Positions 26,723 to 33,511 of a stretch of 35,498 nucleotides of DNA are shown piece by piece (positions within the stretch are counted from its first letter, which is position 1; the number at the start of each line of letters is the position of its first letter). Under the pieces are notes generated by a model that was given only the letters and a program-made list of their open reading frames with translations, ran no database searches and had not been told where the DNA came from. Position numbers and translations under genes: made by a program. Source of the DNA: UBA3700 sp963592135 (lineage in GTDB: Bacteria; Bacillota; Clostridia; Christensenellales; UBA3700). The stretch covers positions 1 through 35,498 of the forward strand of contig CAVAVP010000001.1 of assembly GCA_963592135.1 (NCBI GenBank). The letters are read 5' to 3'.

Positions 26723-26751
26723 TTTAAAAATCTCCTTAAAAATGTAAATTA

Positions 26752-26780
26752 ATTATATACTAGATGTATATAAAACGCAA
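26752..26780 (-). promoter_or_regulatory. Promoter of the HPr-like/DUF4364 operon
   Basis: On the minus strand: TTGCGT (26780-26775), a 17-bp spacer and consensus TATAAT (26757-26752). The predicted leader is about 23 nt and holds the AAGGAG ribosome site. The -35 and spacing are the same as at rpmB. Confidence 0.7.
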
Positions 26781-26888
26781 TTATATATTTTTTGTTGAAT
26801 TTGTGATATTTTCACTTCATTTAATAAAATACTTTGTGTTTTATGTTGGTTAGTAAAAATTAATATTTTATATAAAATTTTTTAAACA

Positions 26889-26902
26889 ACAAAAATATTA
26901 CA
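26889..26902 (+). repeat. 14-bp direct repeat, left copy
   Basis: ACAAAAATATTACA, identical to 27696-27709. The two copies flank the unknown gene at 26979-27692. It could be a regulator site, a relic of an insertion event, or chance in A-rich DNA. Confidence 0.5.
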
Positions 26903-26933
26903 GCCATTTGGCTCGAAAAAATAGAGCTTAACC

Positions 26934-26962
26934 TTGTTTTTTTATAATATTTATATTAAAAT
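26934..26962 (+). promoter_or_regulatory. Promoter of the unknown gene at 26979
   Basis: TTGTTT (26934-26939) with a 17-bp spacer to TAAAAT (26957-26962); alternatively a consensus TATAAT at 26943-26948 with no good -35. The TGAGGA ribosome site at 26969-26974 lies in the leader only if the upstream -10 is used fully, so which box acts is unclear. The rest of the 256-bp gap 26723-26978 holds the divergent HPr-like promoter and short weak inverted repeats only. Confidence 0.45.
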
Positions 26963-26978
26963 ACTGAATGAGGATTTT

Positions 26979-27692
26979 ATGGCAAGTAAGAATGTAACGC
27001 AATCATATGCATTAATAAGTGAAAGAGGCAAAATAATGTTGGACTCTAAGTTTATTATGGCAGCTAATTGTATATCTAGTATTTTAAAAACAATAGCGTC
27101 TGTTCCTTGTCTTACTCAATATTTAATTAAATGTTCACAAAATTTAGATTTTGATTTAATGATGTCTCAATGTACTCAATCATCTAAATTTATTTTACCA
27201 TCAAATCAAAAGGAAATTGTGGCCTTCGTTTCGCAGCTTCTTTTTAAGTTTGATAGAAAGGAAATAGATTTAACTAAATTTATAAAAAATTATTATCCTG
27301 CAAAGGATTTTGAGTCTTCATATAAAACATTTACTCAAGAAATTATTGCACCATATATTTTAGCTTTTAGCGGAATAACTAGAGAGGAAAGTGAAGCTCA
27401 AGCTGAAGTTAATTTAGATAATATGTCACTTTTACAAGCAGTTAGAAGTCAAATTATACAATATATTCAAACTATGGTTGATGTAATTGTTAATGATAAT
27501 AGTTTAAAAGAAGAGATTAGAGACGATTATTTAACTATGTTAAATGGTTTCTATTATTCTTTTGAAATTTCTAACACAAAAATGATAAAAGTTTGTTGGA
27601 TAGGATTAAAGAGCGTTTTATCTTCATATAAATCAAGTGCTTCTTATATGATGGCTATAGATAAGATTCTACAAGATTACGCTATTATATAG
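26979..27692 (+). CDS. Protein of unknown function
   Basis: A 237-residue, mostly helical soluble protein starting MASKNVTQSYALISERGK. I do not recognise it. It has no signal peptide or clear membrane helix and five cysteines (in ANCIS, VPCLT, IKCSQ, SQCTQ and KVCWI) in no metal-binding pattern. The ATG at 26979 is chosen because TGAGGA lies 4-5 nt before it; an upstream in-frame TTG at 26934 is part of the promoter. The gene stands alone between two minus-strand units and is flanked by a 14-bp direct repeat. Codon use looks like the neighbours, so recent transfer is not evident. Confidence 0.8.
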   Translation: MASKNVTQSYALISERGKIMLDSKFIMAANCISSILKTIASVPCLTQYLIKCSQNLDFDLMMSQCTQSSKFILPSNQKEIVAFVSQLLFKFDRKEIDLTKFIKNYYPAKDFESSYKTFTQEIIAPYILAFSGITREESEAQAEVNLDNMSLLQAVRSQIIQYIQTMVDVIVNDNSLKEEIRDDYLTMLNGFYYSFEISNTKMIKVCWIGLKSVLSSYKSSASYMMAIDKILQDYAII

Positions 27693-27695
27693 TTT

Positions 27696-27709
27696 ACAAA
27701 AATATTACA
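27696..27709 (+). repeat. 14-bp direct repeat, right copy
   Basis: ACAAAAATATTACA, identical to 26889-26902, beginning 4 bp after the stop of the unknown gene. A shorter partial echo, TACTACAATTT at 27729-27739, follows 26 bp after TATTACAATTT at 27703. Confidence 0.5.
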
Positions 27710-27806
27710 ATTTCAATTATTCGATAAATACTACAATTTAAAAAAATTATTTTTATCTTGTATATTTTTATAGATGGATGCTATAAAGAATTTGATTGGA
27801 ATAAGT

Positions 27807-27857
27807 AAAAAAATAAGTGCACCCTTTAATGTTTTGTCTAACAATTTGGGTGCACTT
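27807..27857 (-). terminator. Terminator of dgt
   Basis: A perfect 10-pair stem, AAGTGCACCC (27857-27848 on the minus strand) with GGGTGCACTT (27824-27815), encloses a 23-nt loop and is followed on the minus strand by ATTTTTTTAC. It lies 37 nt beyond the dgt stop. On the plus strand it is followed only by TTAATAATTT, so it may weakly end the convergent unknown gene too. Confidence 0.75.
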
Positions 27858-27893
27858 TAATAATTTATTATAGATAATCTTTTTTAATATTTC

Positions 27894-28919
27894 TTATGCA
27901 TGTGTCCAATATTTTGGCACATATATGTTTTCAAATGTTTTTATACAATATTGATCAGTAAATGAAGCTAAATAGTCAGCTACAACTCTATTTATTGAAT
28001 AATCTTTTAATATATCTTGATAGAATTGAGGCATTTCCTCAGGATGAGCTACAAAATAATCAAAAAGTACAGATAAAATATCTTGGGCTTTTTCTTCCTC
28101 GGGTTTAGCTTTTTTGCTAGTGTAGACATTTTTAAACATAAAGTTATGAAGTTTTGTAGTTGCATCTAAAAATTCTTTAGACTGAACAACATAAGGTTTG
28201 TCATAACTTTCTTGTATCATATCCCAAATTAGATTATTAATTCTTTCTGATTTGGAGTGGCCTAAAATATTACAAACATCTTGTGGTAAATCTTGCTCGG
28301 TTAGAACATTTCCGGAAATTGCATCTTCAATATCATGATTAATATATGCAAATCTATCAGCATACTTTACAATTTCACTCTCAAGAGTGTATGGAGTCAT
28401 TGTATATTGAGTATTGTGCACCTCAATTGCTTCACGAACTTCATATGTAAGATTTAATCCTTTTCCATTGTTTTCTAGAAAATCTACTACACGAATAGAG
28501 TGTTTTGCATGATTAAATCCGCCTTCATCTTTTAATTTGATGTTAAGTACAGCTTCGCCAGCATGTCCAAATGGAGTGTGTCCTAAATCATGACCAAGAG
28601 TAGCAGCTTCAACTAAATCTTCGTTTAGTCTTAAAGCTCTTGCTATTGTTCTTCCAATTTGAGATACCTCAAGAGTGTGGGTAAGTCTTGTTCTATAATG
28701 ATCACCCTCTGGAGATAGGAAAACTTGAGTTTTATGCTTTAATCTTCTAAAAGCTTTAGAATGGATGATTCTATCTCTGTCTCTTTGATATTCTCCTCTG
28801 ATATCATCTTTATTGATAGGTTTTAATCTACCTTTGCTTTCACAAGACTTTTTTGCATACTTACTCAAAGTTAGTGATTCAATTTCATTAATGTGATTTT
28901 TAAATTCTTTCATTTCCAT
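27894..28919 (-). CDS. dgt: Deoxyguanosinetriphosphate triphosphohydrolase-like HD protein
   Basis: A 341-residue HD-domain enzyme of the dGTPase family, which splits dNTPs into nucleoside and triphosphate. RLTHTLEVSQIGRT (His81) and GHDLGHTPFGHAGE (His110-Asp111) are the metal-binding HD motifs; the N-terminal SKAFRRLKHKTQVF block is the family signature. Two starts are possible: ATG at 28919, exactly at the predicted transcription start, or ATG at 28913, which has AAAGG 7 nt upstream but only if the transcript starts further back. The shorter form would have 339 residues. Confidence 0.9.
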   Translation of the reverse strand: MEMKEFKNHINEIESLTLSKYAKKSCESKGRLKPINKDDIRGEYQRDRDRIIHSKAFRRLKHKTQVFLSPEGDHYRTRLTHTLEVSQIGRTIARALRLNEDLVEAATLGHDLGHTPFGHAGEAVLNIKLKDEGGFNHAKHSIRVVDFLENNGKGLNLTYEVREAIEVHNTQYTMTPYTLESEIVKYADRFAYINHDIEDAISGNVLTEQDLPQDVCNILGHSKSERINNLIWDMIQESYDKPYVVQSKEFLDATTKLHNFMFKNVYTSKKAKPEEEKAQDILSVLFDYFVAHPEEMPQFYQDILKDYSINRVVADYLASFTDQYCIKTFENIYVPKYWTHA

Positions 28920-28925
28920 ACCTTT

Positions 28926-28954
28926 ATTCTATAGATAAGCTAAAATTCTGTCAA
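28926..28954 (-). promoter_or_regulatory. dgt promoter, leaderless type
   Basis: On the minus strand: a perfect TTGACA (28954-28949), a 17-bp spacer and TAGAAT (28931-28926). The ATG at 28919 lies 6 nt after the -10 box, which puts the start of transcription on the start codon. Confidence 0.7.
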
Positions 28955-29009
28955 TAGTTAACAATATTATTTATAGGTCAAAAAAAGGACATAAAATAGG
29001 AAAATATGT

Positions 29010-29018
29010 TGTTATACT
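29010..29018 (+). promoter_or_regulatory. Extended -10 promoter of the dnaG-rpoD operon
   Basis: TG at 29010-29011, one base, then TATACT (29013-29018) make an extended -10; the -35 region is poor (CATAAA). The predicted leader is about 88 nt, very A/T-rich, with a second possible -10 TATAAA at 29090-29095 that would be too close to carry the AGAGG site (29103-29107) far from the RNA end. Leader structure is not obvious. Confidence 0.5.
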
Positions 29019-29112
29019 ATAGCGCAAACAAAAGGGAGTAAAATTTTTAAAAAATTAAAAAAAGTTTAGGATTTTAAAAAAATATTTCGTATAAAGAGGT
29101 ATAGAGGAAAAG

Positions 29113-30861
29113 ATGGACGAATATTCAGAGTTTTTAGAGCAACTAAAAAGAAGGGCAAACATTTTAGATGTTGCTTCAAAATATGCACATTTTAGCAGGA
29201 AAGGCACAAAATATTGGGCTTGCTGTCCTTTGCATGTTGAAAAAACGCCATCTTTTTGTTTGGATGAAGATCATCAAAGTTTTTATTGTTTTGGTTGTCA
29301 TAAGCATGGTGATGTTTTAACTCTTGTTGAAGAAATGGAAAAGGTTGACTTTAATGGAGCTGTGGATTTACTTGCAGATAAATATGGTATGGAAAAGCCA
29401 AGTTTTACTGGTTCTAAAAACAAGGGTGAATATGCAAAAATTAAAGGTAAGAAAGAAAGACTATATAATTTAATGAAAGATTCTGCTAATCATTATTTTT
29501 TAAATTTAATGTCTCAAAAAGGTAATGAAGCTAGAGAATATTTGCACAACAGAGGAATAAGCGACGAAACTATAAAAAAATTTGGTCTTGGATATTGTAT
29601 AGATAGTAGGGATTTAATTAAATATTTATTATCTAAAGGATATACATATGGAGAGATGGAGGAAGCAAAGGTAGCTTTTAAAGGCGGAAAAAATGCAGAG
29701 TATTACGATCCACAACATGAAAGATTTATAGTTCCTATTGTAGATTCACAAGGAAGAGTTATAGCTTTTGGTGGAAGAGTAGTATTAAATGTTGATCATA
29801 CACAAAAGAAATACTACAACTCTATGGAATCTTTGATTTACCATAAATCAAATGAATTATTCGCAGCAAATATAGTAAAAAGTCTAAGAAATATTAATAC
29901 AGTTATTCTTGTTGAAGGATATATGGATGTAATTTCTTTATATCAAGCAGGTATACAAAATGCAGTAGCGTCTTGTGGAACAGCATTAACACCAGAACAA
30001 GCTTTACTTGTAAAAAGATTTGCAAATAAAGTTTACTTTATGTACGATGGCGATAGCGCAGGACAGGCAGGAATATTAAGAGGAATTGAACTTTTAAAAC
30101 AGGCAGGATTAGACGTTTATGTTGTTGTTTTGCCAGAGGATCAAGATCCAGATTCATACGTTAGAAAATTTGGCGGTGAAAAGATGAAAGAATTAATCAA
30201 AAAAGCTATACCAATGTATGAATATAAGATTAATAATGTTGCAAAGAAATATGATTTAAAGTCGGTAGAAGAAAGGGGAAAGTTTGCAACTGAAGCAATA
30301 GAGGCAATTGCGGATACATCTAAAGTTCAAGCTGATCCCTTTATTAGAAAAATAGAAAAACTAACGGCAATAGATAGTCAAGTTTTATATGAGCAATTGG
30401 ATAAATTAAAGCAAGGCAAAAAGATAAATATTGTCCCAAAACAGCAAGAAAAATTTTCCGATGCTTATACAAAATGTTTAAGGTATATATTATATGCAGC
30501 TTTTGGTGGTGTGGAGGGACTACAAGTAAATGATGAATATTTAGATTGCTGTAGAAGTGAAGAGACAAAGAATTTGTATTCAATATTTAGAGCAAGTCAA
30601 GGAGAGTTGACAATAGATGATTTAAAATCATTAAAAGATGAAAATTCTGAAGTTGAACAAATTCTAGCAATTGGAAGTTCTGTTAAAGAAGATGCTGCAA
30701 AGAAGATGTTTATTGATTGTAGGAAAAAAGTTTTAACTGAATGGTTGGCAATTAAGCAAAAAGAATTAGCAAATGCAATAGATAATGAGACTGATGATAG
30801 TATTAAACTTAACTTACAACAACAATTAAATCAATTATTACTATTTAAAAGAAAAATTTAA
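29113..30861 (+). CDS. dnaG: DNA primase
   Basis: A 582-residue primase that makes RNA primers at the fork. The N-terminal CHCC zinc domain is CCPLHVEKTPSF followed by CFGCHKHGD; the catalytic core has the TOPRIM motifs VEGYMDVIS and YDGDSAGQ; the last about 130 residues form the less conserved helicase-binding part. AGAGG precedes the ATG by 5 nt. It heads the dnaG-rpoD operon. Confidence 0.96.
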   Translation: MDEYSEFLEQLKRRANILDVASKYAHFSRKGTKYWACCPLHVEKTPSFCLDEDHQSFYCFGCHKHGDVLTLVEEMEKVDFNGAVDLLADKYGMEKPSFTGSKNKGEYAKIKGKKERLYNLMKDSANHYFLNLMSQKGNEAREYLHNRGISDETIKKFGLGYCIDSRDLIKYLLSKGYTYGEMEEAKVAFKGGKNAEYYDPQHERFIVPIVDSQGRVIAFGGRVVLNVDHTQKKYYNSMESLIYHKSNELFAANIVKSLRNINTVILVEGYMDVISLYQAGIQNAVASCGTALTPEQALLVKRFANKVYFMYDGDSAGQAGILRGIELLKQAGLDVYVVVLPEDQDPDSYVRKFGGEKMKELIKKAIPMYEYKINNVAKKYDLKSVEERGKFATEAIEAIADTSKVQADPFIRKIEKLTAIDSQVLYEQLDKLKQGKKINIVPKQQEKFSDAYTKCLRYILYAAFGGVEGLQVNDEYLDCCRSEETKNLYSIFRASQGELTIDDLKSLKDENSEVEQILAIGSSVKEDAAKKMFIDCRKKVLTEWLAIKQKELANAIDNETDDSIKLNLQQQLNQLLLFKRKI

Positions 30862-30878
30862 AGGAGAGGAAAAAAATA

Positions 30879-32051
30879 ATGGATGAGAAAGACATTTTAA
30901 GAAACACTCAAATTAAAACAATGGTAGAAGATATTGCGAAAAAAGCATTAGAATCACACGAAATAGCTGTAAGTGAAATTACTAATAACCTTGAAAAATA
31001 TGGTCTTGGTATGGAAGATTACGATATCATTTATGAAGGTGTAAAAGCTAAAGATATTAAAATTACCGAAGATAAAGAAGAAGAGATAGATATTCAAAAG
31101 TCTATTATAAATATTGCTGATAGCCAAGTTGATGATTCTGTAAAAGCTTATTTAAAGGAAATTGGTAAGGTAAAACTATTAACTCCAGAGGAAGAGCTTA
31201 ATCTTGCTGTAAAATTAGACAGAGGCGTAAAAGCTAAAGAAAAATTAGAAAGTGGTGAAGAATTAAGTCCTGAGGATAAGGCTATTTACGAAAAAGAAGT
31301 AGAAATTGGTAAAAGAGCAAAAGATAGATTAATAGAAGCAAATTTAAGATTAGTAGTTTCAATTGCTAAAAAATATGTTGGTAGAGGAATGCAATTTTTG
31401 GATTTAATTCAAGAAGGAAGTATAGGTCTTATGAAAGCTGTTGAGAAATTTGATTATACTAAAGGGTTTAAATTCTCTACATATGCAACATGGTGGATTA
31501 AGCAATCAATTGCCCGTTCAATTGCCGACCAAGCTAGAACTATTCGTATTCCAGTTCACATGGTAGAAACTATTAATAAAACTGGAAAAGTAGCACGTCA
31601 ATTAGTTCAAGAGTTAGGTAGAGATCCAACTCCACAAGAAATTGCTGACAGAATGAAATTGCCAGTTGAGAAGATTATTGAAATTCAACAAATAAATCAA
31701 GAGCCAGTTTCTCTTGAAAAGCCAATTGGTGAGGAAGAGGATTCTAAACTTGGAGATTTCATTGAAGATAAAGATACTCCAGCTCCAACGGCTATGGCAG
31801 AAAGTAATTTACTAAAGAATGCTATTGACGAAGTTTTAAATACTTTAGCTCCAAGAGAGCAAAAAGTTATAAGACAAAGATATGGTCTTGATGATGGTAA
31901 GCCAAAAACATTGGAAGAAGTTGGTAAAGAATTTAATGTTACACGTGAGAGAATTAGACAAATAGAAGCAAAAGCTTTAAGAAAATTAAGACATCCAACT
32001 AGATCTAAAAAACTTAAAGAGTTTATGGATGGCGACAATGGTAATCGTTAA
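30879..32051 (+). CDS. rpoD: Primary sigma factor RpoD/SigA
   Basis: A 390-residue housekeeping sigma factor. It has a short region 1.1-like start (1-60), region 1.2 (VKAYLKEIGKVKLLT), region 2 with the core-binding LRLVVSIAKKY...LDLIQEGSIGL and the -10-melting KFSTYATWWIKQ (198-209), region 3, and region 4 with the -35-reading TRERIRQIEAKAL (355-367). Between regions 1.2 and 2.1 there is a charged stretch of about 30 residues (116-146), longer than in many Firmicutes. GGAGAGG precedes the start. It is followed 2 nt later by a degenerate paralogue. Confidence 0.97.
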   Translation: MDEKDILRNTQIKTMVEDIAKKALESHEIAVSEITNNLEKYGLGMEDYDIIYEGVKAKDIKITEDKEEEIDIQKSIINIADSQVDDSVKAYLKEIGKVKLLTPEEELNLAVKLDRGVKAKEKLESGEELSPEDKAIYEKEVEIGKRAKDRLIEANLRLVVSIAKKYVGRGMQFLDLIQEGSIGLMKAVEKFDYTKGFKFSTYATWWIKQSIARSIADQARTIRIPVHMVETINKTGKVARQLVQELGRDPTPQEIADRMKLPVEKIIEIQQINQEPVSLEKPIGEEEDSKLGDFIEDKDTPAPTAMAESNLLKNAIDEVLNTLAPREQKVIRQRYGLDDGKPKTLEEVGKEFNVTRERIRQIEAKALRKLRHPTRSKKLKEFMDGDNGNR

Positions 32052-32053
32052 AA

Positions 32054-32854
32054 ATGTCAAATAATTTAAATTTAAAAGAAACCGAAGCCTTAAAAAGATA
32101 TCTCAATGAGATCTCTTGCTTCGGTATTTTAACACAAGATGCAGAGGATGAATTAATTGCTCAAAAAGAAGTAGGGAAGTTGTCTGCTAGAAAAAAATTA
32201 ATTGAATCAAATCTTTCTTTTGTAGTAACAATAGCAAAAGAATATCTAAATAAAGGATTAGAGATTTTAGATGTTATTCAAGAAGGAAATTTAGGATTAA
32301 TAGAAGGTGTAGATAAATATACATCTTCTTTAGATAAATCTTTTCAAGAAATTATTGAAGAAAGCATAAGATTATCCATTGAAAATGCACTTAAAGAATT
32401 AGAATTAAATGATGAACTTCCTATTCAATTTTTGGAGCAAAATAAGCAAATTGATGAAGAAATTAAAAGGCTTACTCAAGAACTTCAAAGGAAGCCAGAG
32501 ATTGAAGAAGTTGCAAAATCTCTAAATTTAGATATTGATACAATTAGAAAAATACAAGAAATTTCTAAAGAAATCATAAACTTAGGTGGAAATGCAAATA
32601 GAGAAGACAAAAAGGAAGAAAGTTTAAGTGATCAAGATAAAGTTGTAGAATTATTGTCTTGCTTAAACGAACAAGAAAGAAGTGTAATTGAATCTATATT
32701 TGGACTTAATGGGAAAGAAGTAAAAGCACTAGAAAATATAGCAAAAGAAATGTCAATTTCGGAACCACAAGTGCAACAAATAAAAGAAAAAGCATTGATT
32801 AAAATGAAAAACGAGGCAGATGGTAATGGTTCTGTTGGATTGAGTGATTTATAA
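32054..32854 (+). CDS. Degenerate sigma-70-like protein, RpoD paralogue
   Basis: A 266-residue protein alignable with RpoD over most of its length: RYLNEIS (region 1.2, 15-21), LIESNLSFVVTIAKEYLNKG then LDVIQEGNLGLIEGVDKY (regions 2.1-2.2, 49-89), a region 3-like helix bundle (ELQRKPEIEEVAKSLNLD) and a region 4-like end (LNEQERSVIESIFGL; 204-250). The -10 melting block FSTYATWWIKQS of RpoD is replaced by SFQEIIEESIRLS (96-108), without aromatics, and TRERIRQIEAKAL by SEPQVQQIKEKAL. The core-binding surface is thus kept while DNA-reading residues are lost. It starts 2 nt after rpoD without a Shine-Dalgarno, so coupled translation is likely. Possible roles are a core-binding regulator or an unusual alternative sigma; both are inference. 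Confidence 0.85.
   Translation: MSNNLNLKETEALKRYLNEISCFGILTQDAEDELIAQKEVGKLSARKKLIESNLSFVVTIAKEYLNKGLEILDVIQEGNLGLIEGVDKYTSSLDKSFQEIIEESIRLSIENALKELELNDELPIQFLEQNKQIDEEIKRLTQELQRKPEIEEVAKSLNLDIDTIRKIQEISKEIINLGGNANREDKKEESLSDQDKVVELLSCLNEQERSVIESIFGLNGKEVKALENIAKEMSISEPQVQQIKEKALIKMKNEADGNGSVGLSDL
32081..32130 (+). promoter_or_regulatory. Long hairpin in the sigma-paralogue 5' coding region
   Basis: ACCGAAGC (32081-32088) pairs perfectly with GCTTCGGT (32118-32125). Inside, 32095-32104 pairs with 32108-32117 (nine of ten pairs) around an AAT loop, leaving a 6-nt bulge on the left. ATTTTAAC follows. The hairpin starts 30 nt after the rpoD stop. It resembles a terminator or RNase processing site between rpoD and the downstream genes, placed inside a coding sequence. 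Confidence 0.6.
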
Positions 32855-33511
32855 ATGTTAGTTAATAAACCTAGATTAAAAGCTGTATATAATGAAATAG
32901 ACGGGAAAACTCTTGTCGATGTAGGTTGTGATCATGGGAAAATTTCTGTACAAGCATTAATTGATAAAAAGGTTAATAGGGTTATAGCTACAGATATTTC
33001 TCAAAAATCTTTAAATAAGGCGATAGAACTATCTAAAAAATATAACATTGAAAACATAGAGTTTAGATGCGGAAATGGACTAGATGTTATAAAAGATAAT
33101 GAAGTAGATACTGTTTTAATTGCTGGAATGGGTGGAATGGAAATTATAGATATTCTAAAGAGAAAACCAAAAGGTTTAAAAAAGATAATCTTATGTCCAC
33201 ATTCAAATACTATAGAATTAAGAGAATTTTTAGTACTTAATAATTTTAAAATAAGCAAGGATTATATAGTAAAAGAAGAAAAAATTTTTTATAGTATATT
33301 AGTAGCAAAAGTCGATGAAAAAAGTGTTTATTCATCAAAAGAATTTTTATTAGGACAGGATGATAAAAAAAGTACAGATTACACTGAATACTTGAATTAT
33401 TTATCTTGTAAATATAAAAAAATATTGATGGAAAAATTAGATGAGAAATCCTATAAAAAATATACAGAATATTTAGGTATAATACGAAAAGAAATAGATG
33501 AAAGTAAGTAG
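32855..33511 (+). CDS. trmK: tRNA (adenine22-N1)-methyltransferase TrmK
   Basis: A 218-residue class I methyltransferase. DVGCDHGKIS (about 22-31) is the SAM-binding motif I, followed by the TDIS motif, NGLDVI, and IAGMGGMEII, which is diagnostic of the TrmK/YqfN family that methylates N1 of A22 in tRNA. The C-terminal part holds the coiled-coil region. It starts directly after the sigma-paralogue stop. The order rpoD-trmK-nif3 is the usual Firmicutes one, apart from the inserted paralogue. Confidence 0.92.
   Translation: MLVNKPRLKAVYNEIDGKTLVDVGCDHGKISVQALIDKKVNRVIATDISQKSLNKAIELSKKYNIENIEFRCGNGLDVIKDNEVDTVLIAGMGGMEIIDILKRKPKGLKKIILCPHSNTIELREFLVLNNFKISKDYIVKEEKIFYSILVAKVDEKSVYSSKEFLLGQDDKKSTDYTEYLNYLSCKYKKILMEKLDEKSYKKYTEYLGIIRKEIDESK

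Noticed and set aside
26896..26930. AGCC/GGCT and GCTC/GAGC short inverted repeats upstream of the unknown gene
   Set aside because: Stems of four pairs are expected by chance in this length.
26934..26978. TTG start extending the unknown gene by 15 residues
   Set aside because: The extension covers the promoter; TGAGGA in front of the ATG at 26979 supports the shorter form.
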